Source: Raphanus sativus
Lineage: Eukaryota; Streptophyta; Magnoliopsida; Brassicales; Brassicaceae
Direction: 5' to 3'
Length of the DNA stretch: 64,000 nucleotides
Assembly: GCF_000801105.2 (NCBI RefSeq)
Contig: NC_079519.1
Location: 5,020,668-5,084,667, forward strand
Below, one piece after another: positions 32,664-41,491 of this stretch (position 1 is its first letter; every line of letters starts with the position of its first letter). The position numbers and the translations under genes are program-made. The notes under the pieces are model-generated. The model saw only the letters and a program-made list of their open reading frames with translations. It was not told the origin of the DNA and searched no databases.

Positions 32664-34991
32664 ATGGCAAGACGTTTTTCAAAAGAAGAAAAAGGGAAGA
32701 GTATAACTTCTAGAGACAAAGATACTCACATCACAAGAATCAAAGCACCTTGCGTAGACAACGCAGCACTCATCAAGGAGAACGCGCTCACACTCATAGG
32801 AAGGGTCACTAACCTTCAGGAACAGAAGATCTGGGCCCTGTTACCAGCGCTACCTCGCAAGTGGCACCTACAAGGGAGTGTTACAGGGTCAGACCTGGGA
32901 AATGGGTACTTTCAATTCAGATTTGAGAGGGAGGAGGACTTACGCAGAGTACTCGACAATAGGCCATACCACTTCTCTTATTGGATGGTCATCATCCAGA
33001 GGTGGGAGCCGGTCATCTCACACTCCTTCCCGTCACAGATCCCGTTCTGGATCCGAATCAAAGGCCTCCCACTACACTTCTGGATGGATGAAGTTGTCTG
33101 CAGCGTAGGAAAAGAGCTCGGAACACTGGTTGACCATGAGTTAACAAAAACAACAGCTCGAGTCAGAGTTCTAGTAGATGGCTTTAAACCTCTTATCAAA
33201 AAAGCTGTCATGGAATATGACTCAGGGGAAGAAAGCATTATCTACCTTGACTATGAGAAGTTAGAAAACCACTGCTCTTGGTGCTCATCGCTGACTCATC
33301 TTAAGAAGGACTGCCCAAGTTATCTGATGGAAAGGCAACAGGAAGTAGCTACTTTCGAGGAAGCTTCACCTGCACGCATCGAGACTCAAATAAGTAACAG
33401 AGACACGGCAACTAACCACTACTACAGAGGTGCAGATCAGCAAACAACAGAAAGATACCGCTCAGATCCTTCGAGTAAACAACACACGACAGCCTTCCAC
33501 GAAAGAGTGGATCGTCATGGAAACAACTTTGGAGCACGAATAGGTTCAAAGCAAACTCGAGTTCCGCCACCGGTCAGATCATCAGATACCAAGCGAGGGG
33601 AGTCCACTAACTGGAGACGCAAGGAAGTGGAACAGGAACCTAGACCAGTCGAATACAACTCTCCCCCGTACACGACACGAAGAGAACCACTGAGAGAGAC
33701 GGGAGCACAAAGGAAACACCTGTTCCCTCAAAAGGGACTCAGTGAGTGGCGAGTGAAACCAGCAGGCCAACCTTTACTATTAGCTCCTCAGACTGTAATT
33801 CTTGCTGGTAATCCTCAAAGCGCTACAGAGCAGAACCAACACAATTTAGAAGCTGAGGAAACACCAAAGAGACAGACTGAAGAATCAATCATCTCGGAAC
33901 TTAACGAAGCAACACTACGCTACCTAAACTATCCTGATCCCACAGAAGCAGCAGCCAGAAGACAGAGGGTGATGGCAGGAGATGCCAGAGGCCAAACAGA
34001 GGAAACAGCAGCAGGCCTTCTGTTGCTCCGAACTGGCCCACCTGATCAGAGAGAAAGGTTCAACCAACAACAGAACGCCCTAAAGATACCTACAAAGGAT
34101 CAAATTCTACAGGAGCTTCAGGACGTTACAAAACAGTACCTTAGTTGCGCGAACCCAATTGAAGCAGCAGCCAGGCAACGTAGAGTCCTTGAAAGCGATG
34201 CAGAGGGCCTAACAGAGAGGGCGGCAGAATCAATCTTAGCAGCTACTGCAAACCAACGACGTCCTTTGTCCCCCTGGGAACGTGGAATAAGATCAGTGAG
34301 CCCCCCTGGAATAGACTTCAATGAGGCTATGCAGCCGTCAGATGCAGAAGTTACACCACCACCGGCTCCCTGTGTTTTTGCCTCTCACTATGCTGGTCCG
34401 TCATCACCGGAAAATCCTCCAAACCCCATGTCTAAAGGACAGGGCACTTCACGCCTCCAGTCTATCATAATCAGCCCTGTATTAGAGGTGGAAGAAGATC
34501 AGGTACCACAAAGAGAAATGGGGGAAGTGGCGGATGACGAGGAAACACTACGTAACTATCAGAATAAGACAGTCTCCCAGAAACCGAAGCAAGTGAGAAT
34601 TCGCCCACCGCGTCTATCCCCCAATATTCTTCGCGGAGCTAGCTCAAAGAAAAGGAAGCTCTCACAACTCCAGCAATCCCCCAGCTGTGGAAGTAAGCGA
34701 GTTAACAGAGGTCTTCCAAGAGACTCTGGGACAGTAGGAGAGGATCGTCGGGGAACCAGTCTCATTGGAGGAAGGAACCCAATGGAGAAAACTCCAGCAA
34801 TACAGTTAATTCCTGCTACAAGCAAAACACAGAGAGATGGTCAGACAGGAATACAGAAGCAGCCTACTTCAAATCAGACAAACGAAACAGCTGGACCTTC
34901 AAGAAGGGGACCGAACCCATCGACAAAGCAACCTCCATCTCGCCCTCAGAGAAAGCAGGATTTTCGGTCTCCTCCACCCCCGGCTCCTTAG
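32664..34991 (+). CDS. LINE ORF1 protein (DUF4283, zinc knuckle)
   Basis: 775 residues. Residues ~35-165 form a DUF4283 domain (KIWALLPALPRKWHLQGSV; GNGYFQFRFEREEDLRRVL; PFWIRIKGLPLHFW). It is followed by a zinc-knuckle CSWCSSLTHLKKDC (~203-216). This is the nucleic-acid-binding ORF1 of plant LINEs, which coats the RNA in the retrotransposition particle. The rest is a long polar, Pro/Gln/Arg-rich tail. Within it a ~48-residue block is duplicated (about 406-452 and 478-527), each with a core like NPIEAAARQRRVLESDAEG. The tail carries a basic SSKKRKLSQ patch, a possible nuclear localisation signal. The ATG at 32664 is the first in frame. Confidence 0.93.
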   Translation: MARRFSKEEKGKSITSRDKDTHITRIKAPCVDNAALIKENALTLIGRVTNLQEQKIWALLPALPRKWHLQGSVTGSDLGNGYFQFRFEREEDLRRVLDNRPYHFSYWMVIIQRWEPVISHSFPSQIPFWIRIKGLPLHFWMDEVVCSVGKELGTLVDHELTKTTARVRVLVDGFKPLIKKAVMEYDSGEESIIYLDYEKLENHCSWCSSLTHLKKDCPSYLMERQQEVATFEEASPARIETQISNRDTATNHYYRGADQQTTERYRSDPSSKQHTTAFHERVDRHGNNFGARIGSKQTRVPPPVRSSDTKRGESTNWRRKEVEQEPRPVEYNSPPYTTRREPLRETGAQRKHLFPQKGLSEWRVKPAGQPLLLAPQTVILAGNPQSATEQNQHNLEAEETPKRQTEESIISELNEATLRYLNYPDPTEAAARRQRVMAGDARGQTEETAAGLLLLRTGPPDQRERFNQQQNALKIPTKDQILQELQDVTKQYLSCANPIEAAARQRRVLESDAEGLTERAAESILAATANQRRPLSPWERGIRSVSPPGIDFNEAMQPSDAEVTPPPAPCVFASHYAGPSSPENPPNPMSKGQGTSRLQSIIISPVLEVEEDQVPQREMGEVADDEETLRNYQNKTVSQKPKQVRIRPPRLSPNILRGASSKKRKLSQLQQSPSCGSKRVNRGLPRDSGTVGEDRRGTSLIGGRNPMEKTPAIQLIPATSKTQRDGQTGIQKQPTSNQTNETAGPSRRGPNPSTKQPPSRPQRKQDFRSPPPPAP

Positions 34992-35044
34992 TAGCTCTGA
35001 GCTGGAACTGTTGTGGGCTGGGGAACCCCATAACAGTCCAGCGT

Positions 35045-38000
35045 TTGAGGGAGATTCATCGGAGAAACTCCCCAGACATCTTCTTCCTTATGGAGACAAA
35101 GAACGACACAGCTATTATCCTTGACAAATTACAGTGGCTCTCCATCGATAACTACCATGCTGTTCCCCCTACTAGCTCGGGAGGTGGTGGTCTCTTCCTT
35201 ATCTGGAAGAATCATATCAAACTCACGGTAAGGACAAGCACAAAGAACCTCATTGATACGGTGATAGAAGACAAAGGAAAGACATATCAAATCACCTTCG
35301 TTTATGGAGAACCAGACCATACCAAAAGGCTTCAAATTTGGAATGAACTCTCGACTCTACAACCCTCGCCTGGAGAGCCATGGCTCTTGACTGGAGACTT
35401 CAACGAGTTGACCGACAATAGTGAAAAGAAAGGAGGCCCTGAGCGAGCAGAAGGATCTTTTTGCTCGTTTAGAACTTTCCTGTCAAGCAACGGACTCTTT
35501 GATGTCAAACATTATGGGAATTATTTATCGTGGAGGGGCAAAAGAAGTACCTACCTTGTGCAGTGCCGACTGGATCGAACTATAAGTAACAGTGAATGGT
35601 TTGACACCTTCCCGTCGTCGCGATGCCAATACCTCCGATATGAAGGATCTGATCATAGACCGCTGCTCACTTTCCTGGACACAAGAAGGAAAAAAGGTGC
35701 AAAGATCTTCAGATTTGACAGGCGACTTAAAGATAATCCTGAAGTCAGGAAACTGGTTCAGGAAATTTGGGATTCAGTTCCTTACCTCGATGTGGAAGCA
35801 AAACTATCCTGCTGTAGGAAGGCCATATGTAGTTGGAGCAGAGTCTTTCATGAGAACAGCCGGAAGGCACTGGAGGCACTTCGATCTCAATTAGATGCAG
35901 CAATGACGAATCAGGTGCCACAGGATGATCTCATTCATGAGATAAATACAAACCTGCTTAAAGCCTACAAAGCAGAAGAGGATTATTGGAGGCAACGAAG
36001 TAGACAACTATGGCTTACACTAGGGGATTCTAATACTGGCTATTTCCACGCCTCTACTAAGGCCAGGAAGGCCAAAAATAGACTCACAGTCATTGAGGAT
36101 GAGAATGGAATACCGTGGTTCGAAGAGGAGCAGATTGCCGGTGTTATATGTAAGTATTTCGACCATATCTTCACTTCAGAGCAGCATGATGGTCTACAAA
36201 CAGTAGAAAAAGCGCTTCAACACTGTGTCACTGATGAAATGAATGAAGCATTAATTAAGGCGCCATCTGATATAGAAATAAAGGAGGCTACCTTTGCCAT
36301 TCACCCGGACAAAGCCCCGGGTCCTGATGGGTTCTCGGCGAGCTTCTTTCATGCCAACTGGGAAGTTGTGGGATCAGATGTGATCAGGGAGATCAAAGCC
36401 TTCTTTGCTACAGAAAACCTCCGCACCTCGCAAAACGTTACACACGTTAGACTCATTCCAAAGATAGTAGGAGCAAAAAGGGTTGCTGATTACCGTCCTA
36501 TCGCTTTATGCAATGTCTACTTCAAAATTATATCCAAGCTGCTGGCACTCAGACTTAAGCCTATTCTACAACACATTATCTCAGAGAACCAGTCAGCATT
36601 TATTCCAGGCAGAGCAATAGCAGACAACATCCTAATCACCCACGAAGTGCTACAGTACCTAAAGACCTCTCAAGCGCAAAAGAAGTGTACGATGGCAGTG
36701 AAAACTGACATGTCTAAAGCATATGACAGAGTCGAATGGAGGTTCATATCGCAAGTACTTAAGAGACTAGGATTCCATGAGAAGTGGATCAATCTAATAA
36801 TGCAATGCGTGACTACGGTATCCTACTCTTATCTGATTAATGATTCAGTTCTAGGAGCGGTCAAACCTAACAGAGGCATTAGACAGGGAGATCCCCTATC
36901 TCCCTATCTGTTCATTCTATGTGGCCAAGTTCTATCGGGATTATGCAAAGAAGCAGGACGAGATGGTACCTTGCAAGGAATAAGAGTGGCACGTGGTAGC
37001 CCGAGGGTGAACCATTTGCTCTTTGCTGATGACACAATGTTCTTCTGCTACTCCTCACCATCGAGCTGCAACAAGTTGAAGGAGATCTTGTGGGAGTATG
37101 AACAAGCCTCGGGTCAAAAAATCAACAAGGATAAATCAGCGGTTACCTTCTCTTCAAAGACATCTGCAGAAACAAAGAACATTGTCAAAAGTCTGTTGGG
37201 CATCTCTAAGGAAGGAGGACAAGGTAAATACTTGGGCTTACCGGAGCACTTCGGTAGAAAGAAGAAGGACCTCTTCACAGCTCTGGTTGATAGAATCCGG
37301 CAAAGAGCTAACAGTCTATCCACGCGCTTCTTGTCTAGGGCAGGGAAGCTAACTATGCTACAAGCTGTGCTAACTGCCATCCCCACCTTCTCCATGTCTT
37401 GCTTTGAACTGCCCGTTAGTCTCTGCAAGCGCATACAATCAGTATTCACAAGGTTTTGGTGGGATAAACCAAACGGGAAAAGAAAGATTGCTTGGGTTTC
37501 TTGGGACAAGATTACGAGGCCTAAGGCAGGAGGGGGATTGGGGATTAGAGATATACAGTTATTTAACCAAGCTCTCCTAGCTAAACAAGCGTGGAAGATC
37601 CTCACTAAACCAGATAGCCTATTAGCACGGGTTCTTTTAGGAAAATACTGTCACTCTACAACTTTCATGGAGGCAAAGGTTCCATCAGTGTGCTCTCACG
37701 GGTGGAGAAGTATACTACATGGAAGGGATTTACTAATAGGCAACCTAGGACGAGCAATTGGAAACGGAGAGACTACAAAGGTTTGGAAAGACGTGTGGAT
37801 CTCGCTAGAGACTCAAGTGAAACCGTTTGGACCTATACCAGAAGCAGCTATAGATCTCACAGTCTCGGACTTCCTAACTACAGATATGAAATGGAACCAG
37901 AGCAGAATTGAAGCTTTCCTACCTCAACTATCGAAGGAGATCCAACTCCTTCAGCCAAGCATCGCCAAAACAGAAGACACTTTCATCTGGCAACCACTTC

Positions 38001-39013
38001 CCTCAGGAGTATATACTACTCGCTCAGGATATTTCTCCGTATCATTGCAGACAGCTACAAGTCCAAACCCATGTCAAGGATCCTTTAATTGGGTTAAAGA
38101 TGTTTGGTCAGCAGCTTGTTCACCAAAAATGAAGCTCTTTCTATGGTCTACCATACAACGAGCTCTGCCTTTAGGAGAGAACCTACAGCAAAGGGGATTG
38201 ATATCAGGAGCCTTATGCAAAAGATGTAATGTGCTGGAAACTGCCATTCATACCTTCTTTCATTGCCCATTCGCCCAAGAGGTGTGGAGGAGGATCCCAC
38301 TGGCTAATGTGGTTCACCTAGCTACTATTGAGAGTTTCTCAGATGCAATGGTGGTTTTTAAAGGAACGGTATGTCTACCACCAACAGGAGCGACGGGAGC
38401 CATACTACCTTGGATCTGCTGGACAATTTGGAATGCAAGGAATAGACTTGTCTTCGAGAACAAATCTTTGTCACCTACAGAAGCAGCAACAAGTGGTCTA
38501 CGATTAGCAAGGGAATGGGCATCAGCACAAGTACCGATCAACTCAAACGCCAGGTCGTTACCTCAATCTCGGAGACAGATGCAGCTACCAACAGACGATC
38601 CCCTGGTGGTGACTTGTAGATCGGACGCGGCATGGGATATTAGATCGAAAAGAGCCGGCTTTGCGTGGATTCTAACCGACTCGACAGGAAACTCCATCGA
38701 ACGAGGCAACGCTACTCAGGATATGATCAACTCGCCTCTGATTGCGGAAGCTATTGCTCTCCGATCAGCTCTCACCTCTGCAGAGAAATTAGGGCTTCCA
38801 AAGCTCCGATGCTTCTCTGACAATGAAACGCTCATTCGAGCTATCACTTGCGACATGCAGGTTAAGGAAATCTTCGGTATCATCAGAGATATCAAGCAAC
38901 TCTCCTCTGCTTTCGTCGCAATCTCCTTCTCTCACTTTTATCGTTCTTCGAATGTTGAGGCTGACGCCTTAGCAAAACAATCACTTGCATCGTCTTTGTA
39001 TTTGGACCCATGA
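35045..39013 (+). CDS. LINE ORF2 polyprotein (endonuclease, reverse transcriptase, RNase H)
   Basis: 1322 residues from the first ATG. An APE-like endonuclease (METKN, TGDFNE, SDHRPL) comes first. Reverse transcriptase follows with DKAPGPDGFSASFF (~421), KTDMSKAYDRVEW (~553), GIRQGDPLSPYLF and the catalytic FADD (~660). Then a zf-RVT domain (~1015-1100, ending HTFFHCPFAQEVW) and an RVT_3-type RNase H (~1188-1310, CRSDAAWD; FSDNETLIRAI; NVEADALAKQS). All motifs look intact. The endonuclease homology starts upstream of this ATG: the same frame reads GSLVALSWNCCGLGNPITVQ from about 34980, overlapping the ORF1 stop. The true start is therefore probably not this ATG, or translation is coupled to ORF1. 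Confidence 0.95.
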   Translation: MREIHRRNSPDIFFLMETKNDTAIILDKLQWLSIDNYHAVPPTSSGGGGLFLIWKNHIKLTVRTSTKNLIDTVIEDKGKTYQITFVYGEPDHTKRLQIWNELSTLQPSPGEPWLLTGDFNELTDNSEKKGGPERAEGSFCSFRTFLSSNGLFDVKHYGNYLSWRGKRSTYLVQCRLDRTISNSEWFDTFPSSRCQYLRYEGSDHRPLLTFLDTRRKKGAKIFRFDRRLKDNPEVRKLVQEIWDSVPYLDVEAKLSCCRKAICSWSRVFHENSRKALEALRSQLDAAMTNQVPQDDLIHEINTNLLKAYKAEEDYWRQRSRQLWLTLGDSNTGYFHASTKARKAKNRLTVIEDENGIPWFEEEQIAGVICKYFDHIFTSEQHDGLQTVEKALQHCVTDEMNEALIKAPSDIEIKEATFAIHPDKAPGPDGFSASFFHANWEVVGSDVIREIKAFFATENLRTSQNVTHVRLIPKIVGAKRVADYRPIALCNVYFKIISKLLALRLKPILQHIISENQSAFIPGRAIADNILITHEVLQYLKTSQAQKKCTMAVKTDMSKAYDRVEWRFISQVLKRLGFHEKWINLIMQCVTTVSYSYLINDSVLGAVKPNRGIRQGDPLSPYLFILCGQVLSGLCKEAGRDGTLQGIRVARGSPRVNHLLFADDTMFFCYSSPSSCNKLKEILWEYEQASGQKINKDKSAVTFSSKTSAETKNIVKSLLGISKEGGQGKYLGLPEHFGRKKKDLFTALVDRIRQRANSLSTRFLSRAGKLTMLQAVLTAIPTFSMSCFELPVSLCKRIQSVFTRFWWDKPNGKRKIAWVSWDKITRPKAGGGLGIRDIQLFNQALLAKQAWKILTKPDSLLARVLLGKYCHSTTFMEAKVPSVCSHGWRSILHGRDLLIGNLGRAIGNGETTKVWKDVWISLETQVKPFGPIPEAAIDLTVSDFLTTDMKWNQSRIEAFLPQLSKEIQLLQPSIAKTEDTFIWQPLPSGVYTTRSGYFSVSLQTATSPNPCQGSFNWVKDVWSAACSPKMKLFLWSTIQRALPLGENLQQRGLISGALCKRCNVLETAIHTFFHCPFAQEVWRRIPLANVVHLATIESFSDAMVVFKGTVCLPPTGATGAILPWICWTIWNARNRLVFENKSLSPTEAATSGLRLAREWASAQVPINSNARSLPQSRRQMQLPTDDPLVVTCRSDAAWDIRSKRAGFAWILTDSTGNSIERGNATQDMINSPLIAEAIALRSALTSAEKLGLPKLRCFSDNETLIRAITCDMQVKEIFGIIRDIKQLSSAFVAISFSHFYRSSNVEADALAKQSLASSLYLDP

Positions 39014-39085
39014 TTGGGCTGACTCTGGGCCTGAGGCCATTCTATTTAATATATTAAGCATGTGTTTCNCAAAAAAAAAAAAAAA

Positions 39086-39105
39086 TAGTTGGTTGAGAAA
39101 AAAAA
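39086..39105. repeat. Right target-site duplication of the intact LINE
   Basis: Identical to 32286-32305 and directly follows the poly(A) tract. Confidence 0.92.
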
Positions 39106-40415
39106 GGCTTAAGGGTTAGATGATATCACAAAACTCTACATACCTTTTGAGATTTCTTGAACGAGAGCTGGAACAACCATACCGGCATAAGAATCTCCTA
39201 CGACATAGAAAGGGTTAGAGAAAAACTCTTCATGTCTTCCTAGCCACTGCACAACAAAGGAAGCTTCTAAAAATCTATGCACTTTTGTTTAGTTTAGGTG
39301 TAAAAAACATTCAAGTTTTTTTTTTTTTTACCTTGTGAAGAAACTCATAGATCCGTTTGGCCTCTCCTGAATCACTAGGTTTGTCAACAAGAAGAGTTCT
39401 TGAGTAGGAGAAACCAGTTCCAACAGGCTGATCCAAGTATATTATGCTTGAAGTCTGATGAAAAATGATCAAGAATTAATTGATTCGTCGGTTTTTGTGA
39501 TCATCTTCATACTCACTTTTGTGTTACCTTTGTCCATGAGTATGTAGTAGAGACCAAAGAAGGGAGGGGTCCATTGTAAACATCAAGTTTCATAGCCAGC
39601 GGCCCTGCTCATCATATAAACATAAAAGAGTAACCAGAGATGCACACAGGAATAAGTTTATTTATCAATTTTTTTTAGATTTCACCATTCTGAAAAAGAA
39701 GAGCAGAGATGAAAGAGCAGCCACAGGTCGTCCACTTATCCAAATAAGAAGCGGGTCTTCTTCAGGGTTCCTCTCAGACTTGATGAAGTAGTAGAACAAT
39801 TGCACTTCTTCCTCCTCGCCGACACCAATGTACCTTCATTCACAAGAAACAGTAATTTGTACTTGGATAAATCTCCAAATTTCGGAACTAAACACAAGAA
39901 GAAGAGAGAACAAAACCCGGTTTCAAGCTCAAAGGGAAGAGGGCCGTCAAAACCAGGAAGAAACTTGATGATAGAGGCAGAACCAGCATGATGCTGGTTC
40001 AAGAAGACAAGTTGAAGAAGCAGAAGCAGTGATTTCAGAACAGAGGAAACGTAGTCGTTCACCATTCCTTTTCAGAGCTTCTCTAAGAACTGAACAACTA
40101 GTGGATTTTTATACTAATAAGTAAAAGTGAAAACCAAAAAAAAAAGAAATAGTCGCTAGACACTCTTCATCTTTTAACTTTGGCTTCATCACTGAACTTG
40201 TCACATTTTTTTTTAAATGGGAATATTTCGTGCATGATCTTCAAACCGTATATAATAACGTCGAACAGAATACAAAATTACTACGTAACTACCATGGCGA
40301 GCGTAAAAACAAGTTCAAATGTGTTTAGTGATACGTTATCGTCATCATACAGTGTAATATGTTAACAAACAAACAAACCTCAATGGCTAACAAGTTTTGA
40401 TTATGGGAAGAGTCA

Positions 40416-40534
40416 TCAGCGAGGCATATTGTCATTTTCTGTGATAATCAGGATGCCATTGTCTTTGTTCCACACACACGCCCGATCACAAAGATCTTTC
40501 AGGGCAGATTCTAAGAAATATTCAATAACAGCAT
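40416..40534 (-). pseudogene. Unidentified exon-like fragment (first copy)
   Basis: Minus strand: a pyrimidine-rich CCCTGTCAG acceptor, then an open stretch that includes ALKDLCDRACVWNKDNGILI and ends MPR-stop. It reads like a genuine terminal exon but I cannot name the family. The same sequence is at 49245-49363 in the duplicated block. Confidence 0.4.
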
Positions 40535-40610
40535 CTGACAGGGAAAAAAGAAGCAAAAAAAAAAAAACTGGCAATACATAAGCTTGTAAGCATCTCCATC
40601 TTGAATCTGA

Positions 40611-40710
40611 NNNNNNNNNNNNNNNNNNNNNNNNNNNNNNNNNNNNNNNNNNNNNNNNNNNNNNNNNNNNNNNNNNNNNNNNNNNNNNNNNNNNNNNNNN
40701 NNNNNNNNNN
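40611..40710. other. Assembly gap (100 N)
   Basis: Exactly 100 N, placed exactly where the sequence shared with 41159-49439 stops. Confidence 0.99.
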
Positions 40711-40741
40711 TCAAATATGTTTTTCCAGCTGTTATATTATA

Positions 40742-40970
40742 CTCTCTCCATTTCATAATATAAAATCTTTTAAAGAAGATCTGATATTTTAAAATATAAG
40801 GTTTTAATACATTTAAAATAATTTTAACTTTATTCAAAATTGATTGACCAATAATATTTTACTTCTATATTTATGATTAGGTAATTTACTTTAAATTTAA
40901 CATCATTTATAATCTAATTTAAAAATAATAATTTTTTTTACCAAACATCTTACATATGGAACGGAGGGAT
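40742..40970. mobile_element. Stowaway-like MITE
   Basis: 229 bp with ends CTCTCTCCATTTCATAAT and (reverse) ATCCCTCCGTTCCATATG. The CTCCCTCCGTTTCA-type terminus and a TA at the left junction are typical of Tc1/mariner Stowaway MITEs. No coding. Confidence 0.75.
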
Positions 40971-41491
40971 CAATAGTTAAAACTTCAATAATATATAAAC
41001 GTCTGATATGTGTTGTGGAATAGATACGAAGCGAAGTCAGACAAGAAAGTGCATATAACATATTATATACTATGGTGATATTAAAAGATAAAATTTGATA
41101 AACAAAAAGAAAAAAAACAATAATTTTTTGGGAGAAAGATATATACCAGATGAAATATAATGGGATCGACAGGACTCTCCCAGGCACGACTACCAAGGCA
41201 GTGAAGCAGCATCTCCAACGTCTCCAAAAAAGTGAAAACGACAGCTCAGAAGGTTACTGAATTTGGAAACAACCCAGCGGTCCTTGCTTTGCTCCTTTTG
41301 GGAAGCCCTACTTCTTGTCCAGAAGTAGCATCCTCCAACATTCATCTTCACAGACCTAAAGGAACCAAGTTCTTCTTCACCAAGATCTTTACCTTCAAAT
41401 TCGTAGCCACACCACTAGGATCACTTCTAAAACCCCAACAGCACCCGTAATCATCTCCTCAACGATCTCTTGACAAACTCACCTAGCAATC

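Larger units (their letters stand above)
32306..39085 (+). mobile_element. Full-length intact LINE (non-LTR retrotransposon), copy 1
   Basis: 6780 bp with two open reading frames and a 3' poly(A) tract of ~15, bounded by perfect 20-bp target duplications. Layout: 5' leader (32306-32663) with a 72-codon upstream frame at 32404-32622, ORF1 at 32664-34991, ORF2 at 35045-39013, and a short 3' UTR with an AATATATTAAGCATG end. Both frames are uninterrupted and the duplications identical, so the insertion is recent. Plant L1-like clade by domain order (DUF4283/zinc-knuckle ORF1; EEP-RT-zf-RVT-RNase H ORF2). One base (39069) is N. Confidence 0.95.
30897..40065 (-). pseudogene. SCPL pseudogene B, split by an intact LINE
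   Basis: The 5' half lies at 39106-40065 (ATG at 40065, [40 protein letters not shown]) and the 3' half at 30897-32305 ([45 protein letters not shown]; stop at 30897-30899). A LINE occupies an intron between them in antisense orientation. Independent lesions are a one-base insertion that destroys the GGPGCSS motif (39721-39735, reading GRPVAALSS) and the same in-frame TAG after ALISD as in copy A (32040-32042). Catalytic Ser, Asp and His codons remain. The Lys codon that is TAG in copy A is intact here. Confidence 0.87.

Noticed and set aside
34837..35124. 95-codon frame across the LINE ORF1/ORF2 junction
   Set aside because: A shadow frame; the real endonuclease frame is a different one.
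37114..37605. 163-codon minus-strand frame inside LINE ORF2
   Set aside because: Antisense shadow of the reverse transcriptase coding region.
39736..40065. 109-codon single-exon gene reading
   Set aside because: It is SCPL exon 1 read through into the intron; the multi-exon SCPL model explains it.
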